Positions 43,751-51,935 of a stretch of DNA of 64,000 nucleotides are shown one piece after another (position 1 is the first letter of the stretch; every line of letters starts with the position of its first letter). The DNA lies in NCBI RefSeq assembly GCF_002899675.1, contig NZ_PKUU01000008.1, positions 62,001-126,000 of the forward strand. The letters are read 5' to 3'. Under the pieces are notes generated by a model that was not told where the DNA came from, did not search any database, and saw nothing but the letters and a program-made list of their open reading frames with translations. The position numbers and the translations under genes were made by a program. The stretch is from Clostridium sp. chh4-2. GTDB taxonomy: Bacteria; Bacillota; Clostridia; Lachnospirales; Lachnospiraceae.

Positions 43751-44890
43751 CTATTTTTTGGATGTCCGGTATAACTGGTTCATCTGTTCCAGAACTGCGG
43801 CAGGGTCTCCGCCGTTCATCACGTAATCCCGGACATAATCTCCGGCATGATCCTGGAAATACAGATATCCGCTGTAACGGGGGCGGAGATAAGCGTTATC
43901 CAGGGTTTTCAGAGTGTCTTTAAAGAAATTCATGGTCATGCTGTTATTAATCTCATCCAGCCATGCCTTCCGGTGTCCGGGTTGACCGCCGTTTTCCGTA
44001 TATAAGGTAGTTTGAATCAGTGGAGAGGCCGCATATTCGGCAAAGCTGACCGCCGTATCCCGGTTCCGGCATAAGCTGGAGACCGCGAGGCCGGTGCCTC
44101 CCAACACGCTTTTTAACATCTTTCCTTTATAAGTGACCAGATCTCCGGCTTTTAACGGATTCTTGCAGTAGCCGCGGCGGGAGTAGTTGGTATATCCGTA
44201 TGCAAATGGGCAGTAGGCCAGCGTATTGTCTTCGGCCAAAGCCTCATGCACCTGAATTGGGTCCCAGTTAAAGATATCTTTTTTACAATAGGAGGCCAGC
44301 TGGCGCATGGTTTCCAAAACTTCAACGCCAAGATCCTTATCCACGATCATATCTTCCTTATCAAAGAAATTGTCGGTTGAAGTGGAGCAGAACATATAGA
44401 AATCCATCAGCAGGTTGAGCGGAATTCCGGAATAGGCTACGCGGCCTTTTTTTGCCAGTTCCAAAACGTCTGAAAAGCCGGCCGGAACCATTTCTCCCTG
44501 CTGTGAAAAATAATCGGGGCGGTAAACTGCCACTGGGGTGGCTGCATCGATTGCCAGTGCGCTCTGGAATCCGTTGAAATTGTAGCTCATATGAGAAGCG
44601 CCTACGGAATTGGCTTTCTGGTCGTCCAGATATTCTTTAGAAAGATGCTGCTCCAAAGGAAGCAGAATTCCTGTAGTCGCAGCAAAGCCGGCCCATGGGT
44701 GATCGATCACCAACAGATCGTAGGACTTAGCCAGATTTTCAATCGGCGCATCGGCGAATTCCTGAAGGGAACGTTTTTCCCATTGTATAGAGACTTCCGG
44801 GTGGAGTTCGCAGAACCTCTGTGAAACTGCAACGATTGATGTATAGCCCCGGCTGTGTGACCATGTGATTCCTTTTAATTGAATGCTCAT
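43751..44890 (-). CDS. Solute-binding-protein-like protein without signal peptide
   Basis: A 379-residue protein with the fold pattern of family 1 extracellular binding proteins (VSQRFCELHPEVSIQWEKRS, DLLVIDHPWAGFAATTGILLPLE, a C-terminal GGDPAAVLEQMNQLY). No signal peptide or lipobox occurs in either possible start, so it should stay in the cytoplasm. GGAGG selects the ATG at 44890; an upstream ATG overlaps that site. There are no permease genes here. It could be an intracellular ligand-binding protein or regulator, or a domesticated binding protein. First gene of the operon, behind the operator region. Confidence 0.8.
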   Translation of the reverse strand: MSIQLKGITWSHSRGYTSIVAVSQRFCELHPEVSIQWEKRSLQEFADAPIENLAKSYDLLVIDHPWAGFAATTGILLPLEQHLSKEYLDDQKANSVGASHMSYNFNGFQSALAIDAATPVAVYRPDYFSQQGEMVPAGFSDVLELAKKGRVAYSGIPLNLLMDFYMFCSTSTDNFFDKEDMIVDKDLGVEVLETMRQLASYCKKDIFNWDPIQVHEALAEDNTLAYCPFAYGYTNYSRRGYCKNPLKAGDLVTYKGKMLKSVLGGTGLAVSSLCRNRDTAVSFAEYAASPLIQTTLYTENGGQPGHRKAWLDEINNSMTMNFFKDTLKTLDNAYLRPRYSGYLYFQDHAGDYVRDYVMNGGDPAAVLEQMNQLYRTSKK

Positions 44891-44928
44891 GAGAATGACC
44901 TCCAAAATATGTATTTATGATTTAAAAG

Positions 44929-44941
44929 TTGGTACTACCAA
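44929..44941. promoter_or_regulatory. FadR/GntR-type operator 1
   Basis: TTGGTACTACCAA, a near-perfect palindrome repeated at two more sites in this spacer. It lies about 40 bases before the minus-strand start codon. Confidence 0.8.
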
Positions 44942-44971
44942 GAATGAGCGAAAAAGGTAAAATGAAATGAA

Positions 44972-44984
44972 TTGGTACTACCAT
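44972..44984. promoter_or_regulatory. FadR/GntR-type operator 2
   Basis: TTGGTACTACCAT. It covers the expected transcription start of the minus-strand promoter, just downstream of its TATAAT, so binding should repress. Confidence 0.8.
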
Positions 44985-44990
44985 GATTGC

Positions 44991-45019
44991 ATTATAGACG
45001 AGTAAAAAAAGGCTGGCAA
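44991..45019 (-). promoter_or_regulatory. Promoter of the CoA-transferase/MaoC operon
   Basis: On the minus strand TTGCCA (45014-45019), 17 bases, TATAAT (44991-44996). Operator 2 follows immediately. Confidence 0.75.
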
Positions 45020-45067
45020 TGTTAAAAATACACAAAAAATATGGAATTTAACTGTAAAAAACATACA

Positions 45068-45096
45068 TTGACATAACGGAGTGTCTGAAATATGAT
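45068..45096 (+). promoter_or_regulatory. Promoter of the RhaT-like/sugar-oxidation operon
   Basis: TTGACA (45068-45073), 17 bases, TATGAT (45091-45096). Operator 3 lies 16 bases further downstream, within the early transcribed region. Confidence 0.8.
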
Positions 45097-45112
45097 AAAT
45101 GCGAACGGTACG

Positions 45113-45125
45113 TTGGTAGTACCAA
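45113..45125. promoter_or_regulatory. FadR/GntR-type operator 3
   Basis: TTGGTAGTACCAA, the third copy of the palindrome, downstream of the plus-strand promoter. Confidence 0.8.
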
Positions 45126-45176
45126 GAAAAGTTTATCGATAAACAAAAAACACCGCATCAGCAAAAACAAAAATAT

Positions 45177-45200
45177 GCCGCAGAGGCGGCGGAATCGAGG
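45177..45200 (+). promoter_or_regulatory. SD-proximal hairpin before the RhaT-like gene
   Basis: GCCGC AGAG GCGGC is followed directly by GGAATCGAGG, then the ATG at 45206. Confidence 0.7.
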
Positions 45201-45205
45201 TCAGG

Positions 45206-46216
45206 ATGGCATCAGCATTTTTAGTACTTTTATTTGCCTGTTTGTTTCAGGGGAGCTTTGGTATTTGTTTTAAGAAGTACCAGCCATTTTCATGGGAAGC
45301 GTTTTGGGTATTGTTTTCCATAATAGGGGTATTGTTTATTCCCCATATTTGGTGCATGATTGAAGTGCCGAACTATATGAGCTACATAAAAGCAACACCG
45401 ATAACTACATTATTATGCGGAGCATTAGCCGGTTTCTTCTGGGGAATCAGTTCGATCTGGTACAGCAAGGCTATTGACATGATCGGAGTTTCCCTGGTAA
45501 CGGGAATTAACCTGGGATTGTCCAATCTTCTGGGAAGCTTTGTTCCTATGGTTATCTTAGGAACCTATCCTTCCGCCAGAGTCATGATCGTACTGCTGTT
45601 AGGACAGGCCATTCTGTTAGCAGGCGTGGTTGTGCTGTCAAAGGCAGGTTTTATGAAAAATGGAGACAGCAGCAGTCAAAAGAGCAAGGAAAAAGCGGGT
45701 TCCTCCGTATTTGTAACAGGACTTATTATGGCGTTGGCATCAGGAGCCGGATCAGCGGCTATCAATATCGGTGCAACGGCGTCCAATTATCCTGTTAATC
45801 TGGCGGTTGCGGACGGCATCAACTCCACCAGCGCCAGCTTATTGTCCTGGGTAGTGGTATTTGCAGGTGGTTTTCTGGCAAACTTTGTGTATGCCGTGAT
45901 AAAATTATTTAAGAACAAAACTTACACCGATTATACAAAGCCGGGTTGTGGACAAGCCTACTTTAAAGTGGTGCTCACTTCAATCGTATGGTTCTCGGCG
46001 CTGGCGATTTATGGTAAGGCAACGGCTCTTTTAGGAACCTTGGGACCTGTTGCAGGATGGGTTGCATTCAACGGTCTGGCTCTGATCATTGCGAATATCT
46101 GGGGCTTTTTGGACGGAGAATGGAAGGGATTTGAGAAAGCTAAAAAAGTTGCGCTGTCAGGAAATGCAGTAATTATCGTGGCACTGGTTGTCGTAGGCAT
46201 TTCAAATGGATTATAA
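45206..46216 (+). CDS. RhaT-like sugar transporter (10-TM DMT superfamily)
   Basis: A 336-residue integral membrane protein with about ten membrane segments, similar to the L-rhamnose/H+ symporter RhaT (LLFACLFQGSFGICFKKYQPFSWEAFW, GFFWGISSIWYSKAI, SLVTGINLGLSNLLGSFVP). It should import the 6-deoxy sugar (or a related sugar) processed by the next four genes. The specific sugar cannot be read from the sequence. First gene of the operon, behind promoter and operator 3. Confidence 0.85.
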   Translation: MASAFLVLLFACLFQGSFGICFKKYQPFSWEAFWVLFSIIGVLFIPHIWCMIEVPNYMSYIKATPITTLLCGALAGFFWGISSIWYSKAIDMIGVSLVTGINLGLSNLLGSFVPMVILGTYPSARVMIVLLLGQAILLAGVVVLSKAGFMKNGDSSSQKSKEKAGSSVFVTGLIMALASGAGSAAINIGATASNYPVNLAVADGINSTSASLLSWVVVFAGGFLANFVYAVIKLFKNKTYTDYTKPGCGQAYFKVVLTSIVWFSALAIYGKATALLGTLGPVAGWVAFNGLALIIANIWGFLDGEWKGFEKAKKVALSGNAVIIVALVVVGISNGL

Positions 46217-46245
46217 TAAGAAAAGAAAACTGGGAGGTTACAGTC

Positions 46246-47328
46246 ATGGCAAATAAAATTGAAGAGTTGAATTACGTACCGGAGATGCCGAAAAAGGCTA
46301 AAAATATAGTAATTATAGGAGCAGGCGGAATCGTAACAGGTTCCCATCTTCCGGCTTATCAGATGGCCGGTTATCCGGTGGTGGGAATTTATGACCTGGA
46401 TTTTGAGAAGGCAAAAAAGGCAGCAGCTGACTTTGGAATACCGAATGCAGTTGACTCCGTAGAAAAGCTGATCGAATTAGGAATCAAAGAAGACGCGGTA
46501 TTTGATATCGCAGTTCCTGCTTCTAAAACCGCAGGAATACTGAAACAGCTTCCGGATCATGCCGCAGTGCTGATGCAGAAACCCATGGGTGAAAGCATTG
46601 AACAGGCAAAAGAGATTCTGGACATCTGCCATGAAAAGGATCTGACGGCAGGGGTAAACTTCCAGCTGCGCCAGGCGCCGTATATGATCGCGGCCAGAAA
46701 GTTGATCGCAGACGGCGTGATCGGAGATATCGTGGATATCGACTGGCGTGTGGTGGAGCTTCATCCGTGGCATCTGTGGAGTTTCCTGTTTGGCCTTGAG
46801 AGAATGGAGATCAATTACCACAGCATTCATTATATTGACTGCATCAGAAGCTTTGTGGGCGATCCTACAGGCGTGTACTGCAAAACCATGCAGCATCCTA
46901 AGATGACAGCATTGTCACAGACCAGAACTTCCATTATCATGGATTACGGCGACACTTTGAGAGTAAACCTTCATATCAACCACAATCACGACTATGCTCC
47001 TGACTATCAGGAAAGCATGATGAAGATCGAAGGAATGAAGGGCGCGATCCGCATTCAGCTGGGTCTGATTTTAGACTATCCGACAGGAAGACCTGATAAG
47101 GTGGAATATATCACGGATGACGGCAAGGGCTGGAGAACTCTGGATGTGAAGGGAAGCTGGTTTAACGAAGCATTTATCGGAACCATGGGCGGACTGATGA
47201 AGAAGCTGGAAGATCCGGATTATCATTACATGAACAGCGTGGAAGACGCTTATCACACCATGTGCGTGGTGGAAGCCTGCTATCAGTCCAATAAAGAAGG
47301 CGCAACTCCGGTTGCCTATAATGAATAA
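46246..47328 (+). CDS. Gfo/Idh/MocA family sugar oxidoreductase
   Basis: A 360-residue NAD(P)-dependent dehydrogenase. The Rossmann motif IVIIGAGGIVTGSHLPAY starts after a 20-residue extension, and the family EKP motif appears as MQKPMG with the catalytic Lys kept. The C-terminal substrate domain has HLWSFLFGLERMEINYHSIHYID, with a plausible catalytic His. Expected reaction: oxidation of the sugar to its lactone, the first step before the lactonase. GGGAGG precedes the ATG. Confidence 0.9.
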   Translation: MANKIEELNYVPEMPKKAKNIVIIGAGGIVTGSHLPAYQMAGYPVVGIYDLDFEKAKKAAADFGIPNAVDSVEKLIELGIKEDAVFDIAVPASKTAGILKQLPDHAAVLMQKPMGESIEQAKEILDICHEKDLTAGVNFQLRQAPYMIAARKLIADGVIGDIVDIDWRVVELHPWHLWSFLFGLERMEINYHSIHYIDCIRSFVGDPTGVYCKTMQHPKMTALSQTRTSIIMDYGDTLRVNLHINHNHDYAPDYQESMMKIEGMKGAIRIQLGLILDYPTGRPDKVEYITDDGKGWRTLDVKGSWFNEAFIGTMGGLMKKLEDPDYHYMNSVEDAYHTMCVVEACYQSNKEGATPVAYNE

Positions 47329-47339
47329 ATAAAATATAT

Positions 47340-47364
47340 GCCGCTGTCCGCGGCGGAAGCGAGG
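47340..47364 (+). promoter_or_regulatory. SD-proximal hairpin before the lactonase gene
   Basis: GCCGC TGTCC GCGGC is followed by GGAAGCGAGG, then the ATG at 47370. It fills the gap after the oxidoreductase gene. Confidence 0.7.
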
Positions 47365-47369
47365 TTTTT

Positions 47370-48248
47370 ATGAAGATTATTGATACCCATTTACATATCT
47401 GGAACCTGAAGGAATTATCTCTGCCCTGGCTCGACGGGGAAGGGGAGGTCTTAAACAGGACCTATACCCCGCAGGACTACAAAGGCGCTCTCAGCCAGGA
47501 TGGAAGTTACGAGGTGGAAGGTGCGGTTTATGTGGAAGTGGATTGCGCGAAAAAGGATAAAGAAAAGGAAAATAACTTTATCATCAGCCAGTGTCAGAAT
47601 CCCGAAAGCCTGTTTATGGGAGCCGCCATCTCAGGAGATTTAAATGATCCGGGATTCAGGGATTATCTGGAACGTTTCAGCTCCCCCTATGTAAAGGGCG
47701 TCAGACAAGTGCTTCATGTGCCGGAGGCTCTGCCGGGAACCTGCTTGAAAAGCGGCTTTCTGGATAATGTACGTTATCTGGGCAGCAAAGGAATGAATTT
47801 CGAAGGATGTGTGAGAAATGGAGAGCTGGACGATTTGTACCGCATGGCAAAAGAGTGCCCGGAAACGGTAATTGTGCTGAACCATATGGGAATCGTAGAT
47901 CCTGATATCATATCCGCAGAAAATCCTTCCGAAGAGGAAAAAAAGTACAAAGAGGCCTGGATCAGCAATATTCATAACCTGGCATCCCTTGAGAACGTGG
48001 TATGCAAGATTTCAGGCCTGAATCCGGCCGGGGAGTGGAATACGGAGACTCTGCGCCCTGCCGTGGATATCGCTCTTAACAGTTTCGGAGAAGACAGGGT
48101 GATGTTTGCAAGCAATTTCCCGGTATGCAACGTGGCAACCGGGCTGGCTCCCTGGATTGACGCCCTGATCGAAATTACACGGGGCCGGGGCGGGGAATTC
48201 CAGGAAAAATTATTTTATAAGAATGCAAAGAGGATTTACCGTTTATAG
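47370..48248 (+). CDS. Amidohydrolase-2 family sugar lactonase
   Basis: A 292-residue metal-dependent hydrolase of the amidohydrolase-2 group that includes L-fucono- and L-rhamnono-lactonases. Metal ligands: HLH at residues 7-9 (DTHLHIW), His in VLNHMGIVDPD, and the Asp/Asn region MFASNFPVCN near the end. Expected to open the sugar lactone from the preceding oxidoreductase to the acid. It ends within the leader of the mutarotase gene. Confidence 0.88.
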   Translation: MKIIDTHLHIWNLKELSLPWLDGEGEVLNRTYTPQDYKGALSQDGSYEVEGAVYVEVDCAKKDKEKENNFIISQCQNPESLFMGAAISGDLNDPGFRDYLERFSSPYVKGVRQVLHVPEALPGTCLKSGFLDNVRYLGSKGMNFEGCVRNGELDDLYRMAKECPETVIVLNHMGIVDPDIISAENPSEEEKKYKEAWISNIHNLASLENVVCKISGLNPAGEWNTETLRPAVDIALNSFGEDRVMFASNFPVCNVATGLAPWIDALIEITRGRGGEFQEKLFYKNAKRIYRL

Positions 48249-48264
48249 AGAAGGAGAAATTATT

Positions 48265-48588
48265 ATGGCAGAAGTAAAACGTTACGGCAGCATCTCAAGA
48301 CTCACACCGGAAAAAGCTGATTATTATAAATCACTTCATGCGGCTCCATGGAAACAGATCAATGACATGATAAAGGAATGCAACCTTCAGAACTACTCCA
48401 TTTACTGTCATGACAACTATCTGTTTTCCTATTATGAGTACGTGGGCGAAGATTATGAGGCCGATATGGCAAAGATGGCGGCCGACCCGGAAACACAGCG
48501 TTGGTGGGGCGAATGCGTACCGTGCATGAATCCGTTATCAGAAGACGGTCCGTGGATGGATATGCAGGAAATATATCATTTAGATTAG
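48265..48588 (+). CDS. L-rhamnose/L-fucose mutarotase family protein
   Basis: A 107-residue protein of the RhaM/COG3254 mutarotase family, which interconverts sugar anomers. Conserved features: LTPEKADYYKSLHAAPW, NYSIYCHDNYLFSYYEYVG and WWGECVPCMNPL. The frame begins 14 codons earlier inside the lactonase gene, but GAGAAGGAG precedes the ATG at 48265 and the family starts there. Its presence argues that the pathway substrate is a deoxy-hexose. Confidence 0.9.
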   Translation: MAEVKRYGSISRLTPEKADYYKSLHAAPWKQINDMIKECNLQNYSIYCHDNYLFSYYEYVGEDYEADMAKMAADPETQRWWGECVPCMNPLSEDGPWMDMQEIYHLD

Positions 48589-48598
48589 AGGTCTGGCA

Positions 48599-49474
48599 AT
48601 GAAAAAACTTTATGTGGCGTCAATCACGCCGTTTGATGAAAATAACAAGGTCAATGAAAATGCCCTGAAACAGTTATGGGACAGAAATATCTCCGAAGGG
48701 GCGGACGGTTTCTTTATCGGAGGAAGCTCCGCAGAATGCTTTCTTCTGACAGAAGAGGAGCGGCTTCATTCCTTTGAACTGGCGTCCGAATATCTGGACC
48801 GGACGGAGATGATCGCCCATGTTGGCGCAATCAGCACCGCGGAAGCAGTTGCCTATGCAAAACGGGCAAAAGAGCTGGGAATCGGTCAGATTGCGGCTAC
48901 GCCGCCATTTTACTTCGGCTTTTCGGAAAAGGAAATTGCAGGCTATTATTATGATATCGCAGAAGCGGTGGATGCGCCTGTTTTATATTACAACATTCCA
49001 AGCAGCACCCACAGGGAATTAAACTTATCCCATCCGGATATCCGGGCGCTTTTAAAATCAGGAGCGATCGGGGCTGTGAAGCACACCAACTTAAATTTAT
49101 ATCAGATGGAACGAATCCGCAGCATCAATGAGGATATCAAATGTTTTGGCGGATTTGAAAACTGTATGGTGGCATTTCTGGCTTTTGGATGCGACGGATT
49201 TATCGGAAGCAATTTCAACTTTATGCTCCCCCAGTACAAACGGATCATGGAACTTTACCTGGATAACCGGGGAGATGAGGCGCGAAAACTGCAGACAAAG
49301 TCCAACAACATCCTGGATGTGGTCTTGAAAAACGGCCTCTGCGCCAGCTTAAAATATATCGCGGCGCTTCAGGGAATTGAAGCGGGAGATGTGAGAAAGC
49401 CTATGAAACCGCTTGATCAGGCGCAGAAAGAAGAAATCAACCAGGTGTTAAAACAGTATCTGGAAATCATCTGA
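48599..49474 (+). CDS. DapA-family class I aldolase (dihydrodipicolinate synthase / 2-keto-3-deoxy sugar acid aldolase type)
   Basis: A 291-residue Schiff-base aldolase. The catalytic Lys161 (GAVKHTNLNL), Tyr131 (YYNIPSST) and the pyruvate-carboxylate site GGSSAE at 41-46 are present. In this operon it most likely cleaves a 2-keto-3-deoxy acid to pyruvate and an aldehyde (lactaldehyde for a 6-deoxy sugar) rather than making dihydrodipicolinate. It starts ten bases after the mutarotase stop. No sugar-acid dehydratase gene accompanies it. Confidence 0.88.
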   Translation: MKKLYVASITPFDENNKVNENALKQLWDRNISEGADGFFIGGSSAECFLLTEEERLHSFELASEYLDRTEMIAHVGAISTAEAVAYAKRAKELGIGQIAATPPFYFGFSEKEIAGYYYDIAEAVDAPVLYYNIPSSTHRELNLSHPDIRALLKSGAIGAVKHTNLNLYQMERIRSINEDIKCFGGFENCMVAFLAFGCDGFIGSNFNFMLPQYKRIMELYLDNRGDEARKLQTKSNNILDVVLKNGLCASLKYIAALQGIEAGDVRKPMKPLDQAQKEEINQVLKQYLEII

Positions 49475-49625
49475 CAGCGATGCCAAAACCGGATCGGACA
49501 TTCGGATATGAGCCGCAAAATCTGGGGCTGTTAACCTTTCGGCGGGACATTTTCTGTTGGACATAAGAGGAATGGGTATGATATTATATTAGGCAGAAAG
49601 TTACACCGGAAGAGGAGATGTCGGT

Positions 49626-50324
49626 ATGGAATGTGAACCGTTAAAAAAGACAACATTAACAGAACAGATTATAGAACAGATTGCGGGGATGATCACCTCC
49701 GGCCAGTTAAAGCCGGGCGATAAACTTCCCAATGAACGCGATTTGGCAGAGATGTTTCATGTGACCAGAAGCAGAATCAGGGAGGCGTTAAGGGCTCTTT
49801 CTTTGGTTGGCATGCTGACCATCAAGCCGGGCGACGGAAGTTTTGTCAGTGAAGAGGGCATGAAGCTGCCGGAAGAAACCGTGATGTGGATGTATTACCA
49901 GGAGATGCATAAGCACGATGAGGTCTATGCGGCCAGACGCCTGATTGAAACGGAAGTCTACCTGACCTGCTATGACAATAAAACTCCTGAGATATTGGCA
50001 AAACTGGACGAGTTCAGAGACCGGCTTTTGGATATGGAGATTGAAGAGATGACAGCGGAAGAATTTTGCCAGATTTTAACGGAGATCGACACTTATGTGG
50101 GAGATGCCTGCGGCAACAGTATATACGCCAAGCTGATGCAGATCATGGTTTTGATGAGAAAGGAATCGGCTATAAAGATATTGTCTCTGGAATCGTCAAA
50201 GGAAAGCGCGGTGTTTTACCGGTGTAAGATTTTAAATTCTTTTCATCAGGATGACAGGGCCAAGGTGAAGAAATGTCTGAGCGATTTCTTTAAGTATTCG
50301 ATTAAGGAGATTTCTATGCATTGA
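49626..50324 (+). CDS. GntR-family regulator, FadR subfamily
   Basis: A 232-residue regulator with an N-terminal winged helix (ITSGQLKPGDKLPNERDLAEMF, VTRSRIREALRAL) and a helical FCD-type ligand domain. FadR-type proteins bind short TGGTNNNACCA palindromes, which matches the three operators at 44929-45125. It is therefore the likely repressor of both divergent operons, with a sugar acid or CoA-linked intermediate as candidate inducer. It follows the aldolase gene after 150 bases. No operator precedes it. Confidence 0.9.
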   Translation: MECEPLKKTTLTEQIIEQIAGMITSGQLKPGDKLPNERDLAEMFHVTRSRIREALRALSLVGMLTIKPGDGSFVSEEGMKLPEETVMWMYYQEMHKHDEVYAARRLIETEVYLTCYDNKTPEILAKLDEFRDRLLDMEIEEMTAEEFCQILTEIDTYVGDACGNSIYAKLMQIMVLMRKESAIKILSLESSKESAVFYRCKILNSFHQDDRAKVKKCLSDFFKYSIKEISMH

Positions 50325-50393
50325 GAAGGGAAGGCATGAAATAAGAGGCTGGTGCAGAGAGTTTTTTGTGGAGTAAAAAATGTTGGAAAGAAG

Positions 50394-50426
50394 GGATTCC
50401 CCGGATTGACGGGGAATCCTTTTTTT
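50394..50426. terminator. Rho-independent terminator
   Basis: GGATTCCCC and GGGGAATCC form a perfect nine-pair stem around GGATTGAC, followed by seven T residues. It ends the GntR transcript. Confidence 0.9.
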
Positions 50427-50511
50427 GCAGCTATTGACCAGCTGAAAATGAAAAAGATTTACATCAATCTTGTGTACGCTCAGTTTTAAATAGCAATTTA
50501 GTACAGTAAGA

Positions 50512-51195
50512 CTATTCCTTATCCAGGCATTCATTAAGCAGGGATCTGCCGGTTTGGTATGTTTCTTTCACTTCAGTGATTAAGCTATTATAAAAAGCAG
50601 CGGCAGCATCCTGCCGCTGTCCGGCTATTTCTGCACCTCTGGCCGTGTGAAAATTGGAATAAAGACGTTCTAGTTTGTGCTTGAATTCGTAGAAAAACGA
50701 TGGGGTATCATCATCTGTTCCATCGGATATGGTGCCGTTTGGCGATATGGTATAAAGCGGTTCTGATAAATGGCCTTCATAAAGCAGCGTGCGGGCTATG
50801 CCGACAGCACCTGATACATCAATCTTATCCGCATCAAACAGGATTTTGGCCTCCAGGCTTTCAGGAGGAGCGGCTTTACGGAACCGGTGTGATAAAATGC
50901 ACTGGCGGACTTTTTCTGCAAACTGCTGCTCAAAACCATGGTTGGTTAAAAAACGATATGCTTTTTCTGAACCAACTTGGGCGTGACATAATTTGGGATT
51001 ATCAAACTGCTCCTGCCTTCCGATGTCATGGAGTAAGCAGGAGGCGATTAATACATCATAATCAACATGAGATTCTGTTTTTGCAATGTCTAATGCCAGG
51101 TAGAGTACACGGTAGATATGTTCTTTGTCGTGGGCGCTGTCCTTCATGCAGGAAAGCATGTGGTTTTCGAGAAGGGCGTAGGTTTGGGTATTCAT
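50512..51195 (-). CDS. HD-domain phosphohydrolase
   Basis: A 227-residue HD superfamily hydrolase: His26, His56-Asp57 in LLHDIGRQ, and the distal Asp in FDADKIDVSG. These enzymes hydrolyse phosphate from nucleotides or related substrates; YedJ/YfbR-like relatives are common in Firmicutes. An AGGAGA precedes the ATG. Frame remnants of the transporter fragment upstream run into its 5' end. Confidence 0.88.
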   Translation of the reverse strand: MNTQTYALLENHMLSCMKDSAHDKEHIYRVLYLALDIAKTESHVDYDVLIASCLLHDIGRQEQFDNPKLCHAQVGSEKAYRFLTNHGFEQQFAEKVRQCILSHRFRKAAPPESLEAKILFDADKIDVSGAVGIARTLLYEGHLSEPLYTISPNGTISDGTDDDTPSFFYEFKHKLERLYSNFHTARGAEIAGQRQDAAAAFYNSLITEVKETYQTGRSLLNECLDKE

Positions 51196-51239
51196 TATTT
51201 ATTCTCCTGATTGTGGGCGGTTGTAATTGAGGTTTTTTG

Positions 51240-51790
51240 AAAGAGTTGGATTCATTTATTTCTGTTATCATAATATATGTTCGAATTAAGCATGTCAAAT
51301 CTTCGATAATTCCTCGGATGATAGTCCCTACGGCTGCAAACATGTAGTTTGAGCCCACAGGCGTACCTAAAAGGACGGCGCATGTGACGGTTAAAGGCGA
51401 AACTCCTGTTATACTTGTCGGTGACAACGTGATCGGGGCCATAATCATGGTGATGGTCCCCGAGTCCAGACCTATAAAGCCCATGCCAATACAGCATAGA
51501 AACAGCATGACCGACAGATGATAGCTTTTCTGTTTTTTCCTTATAAAATGTTTTACTACTTTGACTAAAGTACCGTTTTCAACAGCCGTTCCATAAAACA
51601 TGGTAATCGATACCACTGGAAAAATAATCTTTAAGGGAATATATTCCTTCAAAACTCCCGGATTCATTCCCAAGACAAAGCAGCCAATTAAATAGGCTAA
51701 AGCAACTGCTGTCAAACCGAGATTAATCCTGTACTGTTTGTTCAGAAAAACGGCTAGAAAAAAGGCGGTGGCAATTAGTATCATACTCAT
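51240..51790 (-). pseudogene. Truncated MatC-like dicarboxylate transporter
   Basis: About 175 residues matching the N-terminal half of the MatC/SLC13-like permease group (MSMILIATAFFLAVFLNKQYR, NLGLTAVALAYLIGCFVLGM, GTPVGSNYMFAAVGTIIRGIIED), with four to five membrane segments and a good GGGAGG. After that the reading frame runs into unrelated sequence and continues to 51062 inside the HD gene, giving a charged nonsense tail. Full-length members have over 400 residues and about ten membrane segments. It therefore looks like a 3'-deleted gene. Confidence 0.75.
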
Positions 51791-51935
51791 AGATAATTCC
51801 TCCCAAGCATCGGAATACAACGGCTGTTATGAAACTATGAATGAAGAAAAAAGTCAAATTTTGATAACTGAATCGTGTTTACACTCTTAGACGATTGTGG
51901 TAAGATACTTACATAATATTAAGGAGCGTGATGCA

